The notes beneath the pieces were generated by a model that made no database searches, was not told where the DNA came from, and saw only the letters and a list, made by a program, of their open reading frames with translations. A stretch of 64,000 nucleotides of DNA, from assembly GCA_038277395.1 (NCBI GenBank), contig CM076192.1, positions 193,192,863 through 193,256,862 on the forward strand, given 5' to 3'. Shown here in pieces: positions 45,101-56,389 of this stretch. Numbering within the stretch: position 1 is the first letter of the stretch; every line of letters starts with the position of its first letter. Source of the DNA: Dryocosmus kuriphilus (lineage: Eukaryota > Arthropoda > Insecta > Hymenoptera > Cynipidae). Both the position numbers and the translations under genes were made by a program.

Positions 45101-47134
45101 AAATGGATTTTTTGATTTTGTGAAAACGTTTTTGATGGACAAAACCATAACCGTTAGTTAAAATTAATATTTAAATATATAAATTATACTTTAAAGAGAA
45201 CATTCAACAAGTTCTCAAAAAATTTTTAAGTAAAATTATTCAATAGTTTAAGTTTTACAACAAATTTTCTCACCAGAGTGGTGACCACCCCGTCTCGCTA
45301 GTATGTAATTCCACAGAAGTCTGGCAAACAAGGGTGGACAAGGCGACGACAACGAAGACGATAACCACGACAATAGACAGACAGACACCGTCGTCAAAAT
45401 CGTTTCTTCTCACTCAGGGTTTTTCAAAACGTGGTGATTTGATAAACACTGGGGGGGGGGGGAGTAAACTTTACATAAATCTAATACCTTCTCTAATGAG
45501 AATGTAAAAATTGTATTTTTCAGCCCAAGTATGTAATGAATTAAAATATTCACGTTTTTATATACTTTAATCGACTGGTGAGCATAAGAAACGTGAAGAG
45601 GATGCGCGTGAGTAGCGGGTAGATTTCTCAATAACTGTTAATAACTTTTGATTAACTTTATGATAGTGTAATTCTTGATTTTTGTGAATAAACTATGTCC
45701 TGGATTAAAAATTGTTTCAGGCAAGTTTGTAGACTTTTTTAAGATGAACAATTCTGCTTGTTAATATTTTCTCGTTACACGCATAGTTTTGCTGAAAAGT
45801 GGATTTGTTTCTATTTAAAAATATACTTCACAAATAACTCAGAAACTACGCGTCTGTTCAAAAAAATTATTGATAGCAAATTTGTAGACCTTCTTGAGAT
45901 GATCAACTTGATTGATTATCATTTTTTTCTTATCTTGCATAGTTTGGCGGGAGTTTGAATTTTTGATTTTTAATAACGGTTTCTCGATTAAAGAAAAGAC
46001 CATGCATTTTGTAAAAAAAAAGTTGATACAAACTTTCTAAATGTGTTTGAGCTGAACAACCCTATTTATTATCATTTTTTTCGGGTCTTGAATATTTTGG
46101 CAAGAAACCACAGTTTTTCATTTTTAGTAACATTTTCTCGATTAAAACAAAAACTGTGTATTTTATCAAAAAAAGGGTTTAACAAAATTTGTAGATTTTT
46201 TGAGGTTAACGATTTCACTTTCAACTGCTTTTTTTGTATCTCGCGTATTTTATCAGGAAAATTGATTTTTTTATTTTTTGGAAACTGTTTTTGATGGATA
46301 AAACTGTAACCAACGGTCAACAACCGCTGGTTAGCGAACGCACCCTTTCTTTTTACGCCCTAAAGAAGCATGCCGGGATGCAATTCAATCCGATTAGTCC
46401 TTCGAAAGTTATCTTGGGAACAGACGCCGACAACGACAACGACAACAGACAGATAGACACCGTCGCAAAAATAGTCTTTTCTCACTCAGAGGGTCTCAAA
46501 ACGTCGAGATTTGATGAAATCTGTGGGGGTTACATTTTACATAAATCTAATCCTTCTCTGATGAGAATGTAAAACTGAATATATTTGTACTCAGATTTTG
46601 AAATTTTTCGTACATGCTACATTTATTACACGCATCCGTTAGAGAATTACAATTATTAAAAAATGCAATGTTTTTTGAACATTGCATGAAACATTCACTA
46701 CAATAAGACTTAAAGTTTATTTCCTTTTTTTTAAATTTCTCTTTTATCTAAAAAAAGTCCATTAGTAAAAAAGAAAAATTTGGTTCAGGCACCTTCTTTT
46801 AAACTCTAAATTTCTTGACATACATATATGTATATATAAAGCTTAATTTAATAAGTTACATTATTTTGTTAAATTAAATAATTTATAATTTTCTAAAAAG
46901 TCTTACCAAAACCTTTTGAAATAAATATAAATTATAGATTCTTTTATCGAGTTCATCCAGTTAAAATTTATTTAATTTCAAGCAACAAAAAATTAGAAAA
47001 TGCTTTCAAAATTTTAATTAAATAAAAAAGAAAGAAAAAAGAAAAAAAGAAAAGAAATATATAAATATTATTTTAAATATTACTGAATAAGAAACTCAAC
47101 TCTTTTTACTTTTAGAGTATTTTGAACGAGTTGT
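42135..47134. repeat. 5.0-kb duplication, copy 2, ending at gap 2
   Basis: Near-identical to 34163-39168. By my count it is exactly 5,000 bp and it stops where the N run starts, so its true end is unseen. It contains the same hairpin-element mosaic (minus orientation, about 43330-46570) and degenerate repeat. Confidence 0.95.
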
Positions 47135-47634
47135 NNNNNNNNNNNNNNNNNNNNNNNNNNNNNNNNNNNNNNNNNNNNNNNNNNNNNNNNNNNNNNNNNN
47201 NNNNNNNNNNNNNNNNNNNNNNNNNNNNNNNNNNNNNNNNNNNNNNNNNNNNNNNNNNNNNNNNNNNNNNNNNNNNNNNNNNNNNNNNNNNNNNNNNNNN
47301 NNNNNNNNNNNNNNNNNNNNNNNNNNNNNNNNNNNNNNNNNNNNNNNNNNNNNNNNNNNNNNNNNNNNNNNNNNNNNNNNNNNNNNNNNNNNNNNNNNNN
47401 NNNNNNNNNNNNNNNNNNNNNNNNNNNNNNNNNNNNNNNNNNNNNNNNNNNNNNNNNNNNNNNNNNNNNNNNNNNNNNNNNNNNNNNNNNNNNNNNNNNN
47501 NNNNNNNNNNNNNNNNNNNNNNNNNNNNNNNNNNNNNNNNNNNNNNNNNNNNNNNNNNNNNNNNNNNNNNNNNNNNNNNNNNNNNNNNNNNNNNNNNNNN
47601 NNNNNNNNNNNNNNNNNNNNNNNNNNNNNNNNNN
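47135..47634. other. assembly gap, 500 N
   Basis: Exactly 500 N, immediately after duplicated sequence. Its length is the same as gap 1, so it is a placeholder rather than a measured distance. Confidence 1.
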
Positions 47635-47940
47635 TTAAAAACATAAATAAACTCTTTCGTTGTTGTGTGTATATGGGGGGTGGGGAGATATAGTCGCGGG
47701 CCAAACGAATCCATTTTTGGATATTTATTTTTATCTTTGCGTGCCGCCAGTGGGATGCTTTGCTACTAAGTTTTGCATTTCATCGCTTCTCTTTTGGGGA
47801 AAAATGACGCAACTTGTTGGGGAAGGAAATCGACGGAATCACATGTCTTTTTTCCACAAAAAAATGTACGCGTTTTTCCTCGAATACGATTTAATAGATT
47901 TTTGGTCCTTTCATTTTTTGATCCCGAAAACCCCCAACAT
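47635..47940. other. unassigned sequence between gap 2 and mariner A copy 2
   Basis: A plus-strand open frame (47660-47965) runs through here into the mariner, but it has no family resemblance and I do not call it. Confidence 0.4.
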
Positions 47941-48059
47941 ACGAGGTGTGGAATCCAAAAAGTAAGGTGACTTTTTATTTTTATTCCAAAAAATATTTAT
48001 TTATTCATCAATATTGAATGTTCGTCCACTTCAAAGCCTTCCCCCTCGGTATATAATAC

Positions 48060-50302
48060 CATTTGTTCTGCCAGCGCTTGTTTCCAATCCTTCCAAAGCA
48101 TTTCCGATAAAGCACTTTTTTGGTATAGCCTTCAGCTCCTTCCAGCGATTGAGGTCTGGCATCTCCTCAATTGTCGCAAAGCGCCGTCATTTCATGGGTC
48201 TTTTCAGTTTTGGAAACAGGAAAAAAGTCGCAGGGAGCCAAATCTGGTGAATACGGTGTCTGAGGCATGATTATGGTATTGTTATTGGCCAAAAAATTAC
48301 GAGCAAGCAATGACGTGTGAGCTGGCGCATTATCGTGGTGCAATAACCATGACTGGTTTTTCCACAATTCCGGACGTTTTTTTACATTCTCTCAGAGAAG
48401 GTATTAGATTATATGTAAACTTTGACTTTCGCGGATTTCATAAAATCTCCACGTTTTGAGACCCCCTGAGTCAGAAAAAACGGTTTTTACGACCGTGTCT
48501 GTCTGCCTGTTTTCGTCGTTGTCGTTGTCGTTGTCATCGTTGTTCTCGTTGTCGTCTGTGATCGCGATAACCTTCGAAGGGACTAATCGGATTGGAGTGC
48601 GCTTCGGTACACTTCTTTAAGGGGTAAAAAGAAAGGACGAGTTCGTTAAACAGCGGTTTTTGACCAACAGTTATGGTTTTATCCATAAAAAACGATTTTC
48701 ACAAAATAAAGAAATCCATTTTCCGGCTAAAACTATGAGAGACACAAAAAAAAAAATGTGAGAAAGTAAAATTGTTCACCTCAAAAAAATCTACAAATTT
48801 TGTCTTAACCATTTTTTGATAAAATGAATGGTTTTTGTTTTAATCAAGAAAACGCTATTGAAATTTAAAAACTCTGGTTTCCCGCCAAAATATTCAAGAT
48901 AAAAAAAATTGGTAGAAAACAAAGTTGTTCAATTCAAAAACATCTACCAATTTTCTTTTAAGAATTTTTTCATAAAATGCACGGTTTTTGTTTTCATCGA
49001 TAAAACTTTATTAAAAATAAAAAATTTCAAGTTTCCCGCCAAACTATGCACGATACACAAAAATAATAATAAACAAAGTTGTTCGCCTCAAAAAGGTCTA
49101 CAAATTTCCTTTGTATCATTTTTTGAGCAGACGCGTAGTTTTTGAGTTATTCGTTGAAATGTGTTATGAAATATAAAGAAAACCACTTTTAAGCAAAACT
49201 ATGCAAGCAGAATTGTTCACCTTGGAAAGAGCTACAAAATTTATTTATACGACTCATCGCTTTACTTTTAAGAATCGAAAACCTGTATTCTGAAAATTTG
49301 GAAAATCACAAAAAAACTTTACCAATCTACAATGTCTTTAAAAACAATGTAATTATCGAGCTCGAAGCACGACTGTCATGATGAGAATGTATTCCTTAAG
49401 GGTGATTGAGCCTTAAGTAAAATAGTTCCTTTTGGAATTTTTAACTTAAAGGTTTATACGATCCATAAACATCGAGCGCGTAGCACGAGGTGAATAATGT
49501 ATCGAGCGCGAAGCGCGAGTGCCAACAGACGCGCGCCCTAGGCACGCTCATACTTCGCGCGAAGCGCGGGATGAGAATGTGCCCGCCAGGCGGGCAGATT
49601 TTTTCGTATTGCTTCACGCAAACGGCGCATAACTTCAAGGTTATACTCTTTATTAACTGTACACTCTTGTGGTAAGAATTCCTGATGCAGTACGCCATAA
49701 TAATCGAAGAAAACGGTAAGCAAAACCTTGAACTTGGCGTGCTTTTTTTTGGTCTTGGTGATCCAGAATGCTTCCACTGGGACGATTGAGGCTTAGTTTC
49801 GACGTCATAACCATATACCTATGTTTTTTCATCACCTATTATGATCCTTTTGAGCAAGTCTAGGTCGCCGTTGACGTCATTCAACAGCTCCTGAGCGATA
49901 CTCACGCGACGGTTCTTTTGATCAAAATTTAGCAATTTCGGAACAAAGTTCGCTGACACACGGGAAACGTGTTTCATGCCCAAAAATATCCAATAAATTG
50001 CTTGACCCCTATCCAAACGAGATGCCGACATCACCAGCAACTTCTGTAATGGTAAATCGACGATTCGCCAACACTATTTTCTTCACTTCATCAACGTTTT
50101 CATCAGTTGCTGACGTGCTGGAAGTCCAGGGCGAGCTTCGTCATTACCATCTTCTCGGCCTTCCCGAAAGAGCTTGTACCACTTATAAAACATTTTTTTT
50201 ACTCAGGGTACACTCACCGTATGCCACTGTCAACATTTCAAGTGTTTTGAAGCACTTAATTCCATTTGTTACACAAAATTGGATGCAAATTCTTTGACCC
50301 AT
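48060..50302 (-). pseudogene. mariner family A transposase, copy 2, dead
   Basis: The start region (ATG near 50302, MGQRI) leads into the N-terminal domain, then FVPKLLNFDQKNRRVSIAQE, ITIGDEKT (the catalytic GDE is recognisable as IIGDEKT), LLTVFFDYYGVLHQEF, and beyond the insert HHDNAPAHTSLLARNFL and YSPDLAPCDFFPV. All three catalytic Asp can be seen. Several frameshifts and the 1.2-kb insertion between the first and second Asp inactivate it. Confidence 0.82.
48382..49600 (+). mobile_element. GCGAAGC-hairpin element, complete copy with known ends
   Basis: This copy sits inside mariner A, whose other copy gives the empty site: TGTTTTTTTTCGTATTCC (near 3523-3540). Here it is split as CGTTTTTTT, then ACATTCTCTCAGAGAAGG, and at the other end GGCGGGCAGATTTTTTCGTA. 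The insertion therefore lies within a run of about eight T, with no other target duplication than T. Inside are the GTCGTT microsatellite (48516-48556), CGAAGGGACTAATCGGATTG, diverged ~150-bp units, the CCTTAAG inverted pair (49392-49417), GAGCGCGAAGCGCGAG (49503) and the terminal hairpin GCCCGCCAGGCGGGC (49581-49595). Confidence 0.88.
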
Positions 50303-50723
50303 TTTTTTCGACAGCAGAAAATCGCCGAGCACGCAAAACACTTCTAACCTTTATGCCACTCACAAACAAGCAAAAAATGCTATTTAGCTAAAACTGTGCA
50401 CATATGTTTGGGACGAGTGTACCAACATAAGAAAAAAAGAAAACGAGTATCGACTGTAAGCATCCCGCGAAATTCAAAAAGTCACCTCACTTTTTGATCG
50501 CACCTCGTACACACAAAAAAAGATTTCATTTGTGTTTTTAATGCAGTTTCTAAGCCAATTCTTTTATATGTTGAAAACAAACCTATTTTGGAAAATCAGG
50601 CGCCTCCGTTTTCAAGATAGGGCTATAGTTTTCTTGGGGAAAGTTACTTAACATGACCCATAGAACACCGTTAGGGGGTAGCCGACATCGTCAAAAAATT
50701 TTACCCACCCTAATATATATATG

Positions 50724-51010
50724 GGTGTCTAAAAAAGTCCCGGGACAGTTGGATATTTCCTCAGGTAAAATATTTCTCAAAAAAGTGAAGGTCATTCCTG
50801 AAGTAAATTTCAACGAGGAATTCAATGGTGACCTACATTTTGACCTTGAAGTTGAACTTCATGGTACGTACCCAAGTCATAGGTCAATTGTAACGCTCAA
50901 TGTCAGTTAGAGGTTATTTGAAACTAACAAAGTTTTCCAAGAGGTCAGTGTAATTCCTGAAGTAAATTTCAACGAGAAATTTCATTGGGAGCTCTGTATT
51001 GATCTTGGTG
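50724..51010 (+). repeat. left terminal inverted repeat of the Tc1/mariner element
   Basis: Contains CCTGAAGTAAATTTCAACGA twice, at about 50796 and 50959, and TTAGAGGTTATTTGAAA between them. The same sequence order occurs inverted at the other end. Confidence 0.85.
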
Positions 51011-51299
51011 ATGATCCTCATGGTTTTTTCAAGGTTTTTTCCAAGCAGTTTACGTTTGCGCTTAGCATTACCCAGGAACAACGACGTGGACGTAATAAAT
51101 TCTGTTCCCTTTGGGGTGCTTGATTAACGTGAGTCCCCTTGCCTCTCACGCTTCAGTGAAGATGTTCGAACTGAAAACCTTGAGCTTCTTGACAAAAAGC
51201 TATGCGATTGTAAAAATGAGTTACAGCATTACGAATCATATCCCCATCAATGAAAGTAACCTGTTGCAGAATCCGGTTCTGCAATTCGTCTAAGTTTTG

Positions 51300-52242
51300 G
51301 GGTTGCGTTGAGTATACTTTGCTCTTTAAATGACCCCAAAGAAAATAGTCGAGAGGCGTCAGATCAGAGGATCTAGCAGGCCACTCGATTTCACTTCTTC
51401 ATCCAATCCACCTTTGAGGGAACTGAGTATCCAAATATGCTCGAACCTCCCTACCGTAATCAGCCGCTACTCCGTCCTGCTGGAACCAAATATTTTGAAA
51501 ATTATCGCCTGTAATCTCCCATATTCTTGCTGCAATTTGGTTTCTGAGAAGCTCTTCATATGCACGGGCATTGAGATTACCATCGACGAAGAAAGGGCCT
51601 ATCAATGTATCATTCAAGATACCGGCCCAAACATTAATCTTTTTGTGGATATTGTGTGTAACTCTCCAACATCCAATCAGGATTTGTGTCGGACTAATAT
51701 CTACAATTTTGCCTGTTAACTTCACCTTCTAAAGTGAAAGAAGCTTCATCTGAAAATACTGTATTGTACAAAAAAAGAGGATCTCTATCAATTCTGTCCA
51801 TCATAATTTCACAAAATTCAACCCGACGATCAGGATCGTCTTCATTGAGCTCTTGTACCAGATGAACTTTGTAAGGATGGAAATTAATGCTTTTTAAAAT
51901 ATTTCGCACTATCTCAGGAGCAACGTCATGCTCATCACTAGCTCGACGTAAACTAAGGTGTGGGTTTCCAACAAATGCTTGGGCTATGTCCATCTGCATC
52001 TTCTTAGATCCTGCAGATTTTGTCCGACCAGTTCTCTGAAGGTCCTTGATAGATCCATGATTCATAAAGCCCCTTACAGTTCCTTCAATTGTTGATTTTG
52101 AGACAGGATTTAACCCTTCTCCATTACGAAAAGTGCGATTAAAAAACAAACGAACTTGATCATAAGATCGAAATCGATCTCCCCAACCACGCATCATTAA
52201 TACAGATACCCTCTCTTGTTCCGAAAGTTTAGCTTGCGCCAT
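51300..52242 (-). pseudogene. Tc1/mariner transposase with DD41D spacing, dead
   Basis: The ATG at 52242 opens a frame (MAQAKLSEQERVSVLMMRGW) with a helix-turn-helix N-terminus. It continues through NPHLSLRRASDEHDVAPEIV and the first catalytic Asp in YNTVFSDEASFTLEGEVN. After a frameshift near 51710 it resumes as NVWAGILNDTLIGPFFVDG and WFQQDGVAADYGREVRAYLD (second Asp). After a stop it reads EWPARSSDLTPLDYFLWGHL (third Asp). I count 41 residues between the second and third Asp, matching what is called the DD41D branch of the Tc1/mariner superfamily. One frameshift and one stop disable it, and the DGAPPH-type motif is altered to DGVAAD. Confidence 0.75.
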
Positions 52243-52484
52243 AATAATCTTTTAGCGAAAGATAGTAAGTATGTACTCGTAATACGTAAATTTAGTTTCG
52301 ATTCGTATTATTCGTATGGAAAAACGGTATAGGACTTATGTTAGCGCCTTAGGTATGGACTTAGGTATCGGAAAACGACATAGGACTGTATAACTCTTTG
52401 GGGAGGAACAGAACTCTCACCAGAGCACCAGGAACTTTTAATGAGAAATTTCCTTATGATTTTACAATATTCAAAACGCTGTAA

Positions 52485-52856
52485 CCAAGACCAATACAGA
52501 GCTCACGAATGAATTTCTCGTTGAAATTTACTTCAGGAATTGCACTGACCTCTTGGAAAACTTTGTTAATTTCAAATAACCTCTAACTGACCTTGAACGT
52601 TACAGTTGACCTATGACTTGGGTACGTACCTGAACGTGCAATTTTCCGCTCTATCGATTGCAGATGTAAAAAAGGGGGTTTCCGTTTAAAAAAACAAAGT
52701 TGACCTTCAAAAGGCCATGAAGTTCAACGTCAAGGTCAAAATGAAGGTCACCATTGAATTCCTCGTTGAAATTTACTTCAGGAATGACCTTCACTTTTTT
52801 GAAAAATATTTTACCTGAGGAAATATCCAACCGTCCCGGGACCTTTTAGACACCCG

Positions 52857-52857
<1 letters not shown>
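52485..52857 (-). repeat. right terminal inverted repeat, with an extra ~85-bp segment
   Basis: Mirror image of the left repeat, also with two copies of the CCTGAAGTAAATTTC motif. It carries an additional stretch (about 52632-52717, including GGTTTCCGTTTAAAAAAACA) that is absent on the left. Confidence 0.8.

Positions 52858-52860
<3 letters not shown>

Positions 52861-52945
<85 letters not shown>
52861..52945. repeat. TA microsatellite
   Basis: About 40 units of AT with one interruption (ATGTATAT), directly beside the transposon end; such TA runs are natural targets for these elements. Confidence 0.9.
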
Positions 52946-54336
52946 TATAGCTATTGAAAAACTAGTGCAATCATTGACCTTTCGATCAAAAAACGTGATT
53001 ATTCAAAGCAGATTAATCTTGAACTCAAAAAAACTTGAATTTTCAACAAAAATAAAAGAGTTTTCAACCAAAAATGTAATAGCTTAATTTCTAATCACAA
53101 GCGATGAATTTTTAACCAAATCGTTGAACTCTCAATTGAAAGAATGAATTATCAACCAAAAATTTAATAGTCAAATTGTTATCCAAAGATAAAACTAAAA
53201 TCAATCAGAAATGTAACAGCTAAGCTTTTAACAAGTGGTTGAGTGTTAAACTAAACAATCTGCCCGCTTCGCGGGCGCATTCTCATCGCGCACTGCGCGA
53301 GCCGCGCTTCGCGCTCCGATATTTTTGATCCTAGCGCTTCGCGCTCGGGTGTTTTTTTGGTGCTCGCACGGTTTTTCGCTACTCATGGATCTGAAGTTTT
53401 CAAAACACTCGCTTTTAATAAAATTATTAAATTTGAATTTTATTAAAAATTATAAAGAAAACTGCTGGCCGTTGCCTTTCGCACTCCGATATATTTAAAC
53501 CTCGCGCTTTGCGATTGAGTGTTTTTGGTCCTTGCACATTTGAGAACACTTTTTGCAAGTTTTCAAAACACTTGCTTTTAATGCTATTATTAAATTTGAA
53601 TTTTATTAAAAATTACAATTTAATTATTTTGCTCAAGGCTCTATCGCCCTTAAGGAATACATGCTCATCCCGAAACTCGCGCTTCGCGCCCGAAATTTAA
53701 TTTTTGTTACAAATCCATTGTAGGTGAATAAAAGTTTTTTTGTGATTTTCCAAATTTTCACAATGCAGGTTTTCTATTCCTAAAAGTAAAACAATGAGTT
53801 TTGTACATAAAATTTGTAGGTTTTTCCAAGGTGGAAAATTCTGCTCCTTCATTTTTTCTCATACCTTGCATAATCTTGCTGAAGTGGATATCTTTATATT
53901 TAATAACATACTTCACGAATAACTCAAAAACTATGCGACTTTACAAAAGAAATTGTAGAGAGCGATTTTGTAGATCTTTTCGAGCTGAACAAATTTGTTT
54001 ATTATCGTTTCCTTCGTATCTCGCATAGTTTGGCGTGAAATTTGAATTTTTGATCTTTTAATATCGTTTTCTTGATTAAAAGCAAAACCGTGCACTTGAC
54101 CAAAAAACGGTTAAAACAACATTTGTAGACATTTTGAATTGAATAACCTTGTTTATGATCGTTTTTTTTTTATCTTGAATATTTTGTCAGAAAACCACAG
54201 TTTTTTATTTTTAGCAACGTTTTCTCGATTAAAACAAAAACCGTGCATTTTATCAAAGAACGGTTAAGACATCTCGCATAGGTATCTCGCATAATTTAGC
54301 CGAAAAATCGATTCCTTGATTTTGTAAAAACAGTTT

Positions 54337-54573
54337 TTGATGGATAAGACCAGAACCGTTGGTCAAAAATTGTTGTTTAACGAATTCGTCTTTTCATTTT
54401 ACGCCTTAAAGAAGTGTGCCAAAGCGCAATCCAATCCGGAAAGTCCTCCGAAAGTTATCGCGTCCACAGACGAGAACAAGGACAACGACAACGACGACAA
54501 AGACGAAAACAGACAGACAGACACCGTCGTAAAAACCGTTTTTTTTTCTGACTCAGGGAGTCTCAAAACGTGA
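54337..54573 (+). other. recurrent short open frame of the hairpin element
   Basis: This 78-residue frame (MMDKTRTVGQKLLFNEFVFS, FYALKKCAKAQSNPESPPKV, then DN-rich and NRQTDTVVKTVF) has open counterparts in most other copies: 6242-6433 (-), 36392-36592 (+), 38325-38603 (+), 44362-44562 (+), 46294-46572 (+) and 54973-55251 (-). It reads outward to the head end of the element. The DN part is the GTCGTT microsatellite. It could be coding or only a by-product of DNA conservation. Confidence 0.35.
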
Positions 54574-54589
54574 AGATTTGATGAAAACT

Positions 54590-54619
54590 GGGGCGGGGGG
54601 GGGGGGGGGGGGGGGGGGG
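54590..54619. repeat. poly-G tract
   Basis: About 27 nearly uninterrupted G. Shorter G runs (11-13) occupy the same position in sister copies near 37482 and 45451. Confidence 0.9.
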
Positions 54620-54931
54620 TCCAATTTTACATAACTCTAATACCTTCTCTGATAAGAATCTAAGAATTGAATTCTCAGGCGGCAGTGAAACAGCTAAATT
54701 CTTAATAAAAAAAAAAAGTAAGTTGAGCCAGCAACAGTTTAGATTTCAGCCAAAAAATATGATATTCTAACATGAAATCAGTTCATAAAAAAATTCATGG
54801 CTTTCTAGAAAAATAGTTAAAGTTCCCACCAAAAAAAAGGATTTTAAAGAAAATGAAAAGACATTTGCAAAACACTACAAACAATATCTGTATTTCTGCT
54901 TTAAGAAAACAATTTTTACAACAATTATTTT

Positions 54932-56021
54932 TTTACATTCTTATCAGAGATGGTATTAGATTTATGTATAACTTAACGTACACAGTTTTCATCAACTCTC
55001 CACGTTTTATGACCCCCTGAGTCAGAAAAAGCGGTTTTTATAACGGTGTCTGTTTGTCTGTTGTTGTCGTTGTCGTCGTTATCTTTGTCATCGTTGTCGT
55101 TGTCGTTGTTATCGTCGTCTGTGGTTGCGATAACTTTCGAAGGACTCACAGGATAGGATTGTGCTTTGGCACACTTCTTTAAGGCGTAAAAAGAAAGGAC
55201 CAGTTCGCTAACCAGCGGTTTTTGACCAACAATTATGACTTTATCCATCAAAAACGATTCTCACAAAACAAAAAATCGATTTTCCGGATAAGCTATGCCA
55301 GATAAAAAAACAGTTAAAAATAAAATTGTTCACGTCAAAAAAATTTACAAATTTTGTCTCAACTGTTTTTTGATAAAAAGCACGGTTTTTGTTTTAATCG
55401 AGAAAACGTTATTAATAATCAAAAACTGTGGTTTCTTGCCAAAAGATTCAAGATACGTAAAAAATGGTAATAAACAAAGTTGTTCAGCACGAGAAGATCT
55501 ACAAATCTGCTTCCTATCATTTTTTTGAACAGACGTGTATTTTTTGAGTTATTCGTGAAACATGTTATGAATTATAAAGAAAACTGCTTTTCAGCAAAGC
55601 CATGCAAAATATGAGAAAATATTTACGAACAGAATTCTTCACCTTGAAAAGAGCTACAAAATTTATTAGTAAGACTCATCGTTTTAATTTTAAGAATCGA
55701 AATTCTGCATTGTGAAAATTTCGAGAATCAAAAAAAACTTTACCAATCTACAATGTGTTTAAAAAAATGTAATTATCGTGCGCGAAACGCGAGTGTCACC
55801 ATGATAGTGTATTCCTTAAGTGCGATAGAGACTTAAGTGAAATAATTCCTTTTGTAATTTTTAACTTAAAGGTTTAGACGAACCATAAACATCGAGAGCG
55901 TAGCGCGAGGTATATAACGTATCGAGCGCGAAGCGAGAGTGCCGTAAATAAAGTATCGAACGCGAAGCGCGGCGCGCAAAGCTCGCGGTGACAATGTGCG
56001 CGCGAAGCGGGCAGATTTTTT
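54932..56021 (+). mobile_element. GCGAAGC-hairpin element, plus orientation
   Basis: The head TTTTACATTCTTATCAGAGA starts at 54931. The tail contains CCTTAAGTGCGATAGAGACT (55814), ATCGAGCGCGAAGCGAGAG (55920), GAACGCGAAGCGCGGCG (55957) and the terminal GCGCGAAGCGGGCAGATTTT, ending near 56021. It faces the copy at 53256-54662 head to head, with about 270 bp between. Confidence 0.82.
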
Positions 56022-56389
56022 TGTTCAAGGATTAAACTAATGTGTTAAAAATTCGTCTTTTTCAGTGAAAAATTAAAGTATTGCATTGAAGGTTAATCTT
56101 CTCTTGTTGAAAGTATCAATATTTTTGATTGGAAACTCATTTATGTTTTTTAAAGTGTTATTTTTGTAGGCAGATTTCAAAAGTCTAAAACTCTTCGATT
56201 TAAAAAAGGAAATAGTTAAATGTCAAAGTAAAAAAGATTAATACTGAACCAAAAATGGAACAGCTAAGCTTTATAAAAAGCATTAATTTTGAATAAAAAT
56301 AGTTGAATTTTCGACAAACAAAAATCAACTTTCAAGAAAAATGTTTACATTTTTTATTAAAAAGTCACAGTTTCAATTATCTGCGAGGT

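Larger units (their letters stand above)
47942..50507 (-). mobile_element. mariner family A, copy 2, split by a hairpin element
   Basis: The left end is CGAGGTGTGGAATCCAAAAA and the right end GATCGCACCTCG, with TA on each side (47940-47941 and 50508-50509). Without the inserted element (about 48382-49600) the length is about 1.35 kb, as for copy 1. Confidence 0.9.
50722..52857 (-). mobile_element. Tc1/mariner element with long terminal inverted repeats
   Basis: The ends read GGGTGTCTAAAAAAGTCCCG at left and, inverted, GGGTGTCTAAAAGGTCCCG at right. TA-rich sequence lies on both sides, so the exact duplication is ambiguous. Each inverted repeat runs for about 260-350 bp. The transposase is on the minus strand. 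Confidence 0.85.
53256..54662 (-). mobile_element. GCGAAGC-hairpin element, minus orientation
   Basis: The tail is at the left: AATCTGCCCGCTTCGCGGGC (53258), then GCCGCGCTTCGCGCTCC (53301) and GCGCTTCGCGCTCG (53336). A second tail-like block (53470-53700) repeats GGCTCTATCGCCCTTAAGG and GCGCTTCGCGCCCG, suggesting a duplicated tail. The head (CTTCTCTGATAAGAATC) ends near 54662. Between are diverged ~150-bp units and the ACGACAACGAC microsatellite (54481-54505). Confidence 0.82.

Noticed and set aside
47096..47714. Open frames spanning the second N run
   Set aside because: Same artefact; nothing coding can be claimed across the gap.
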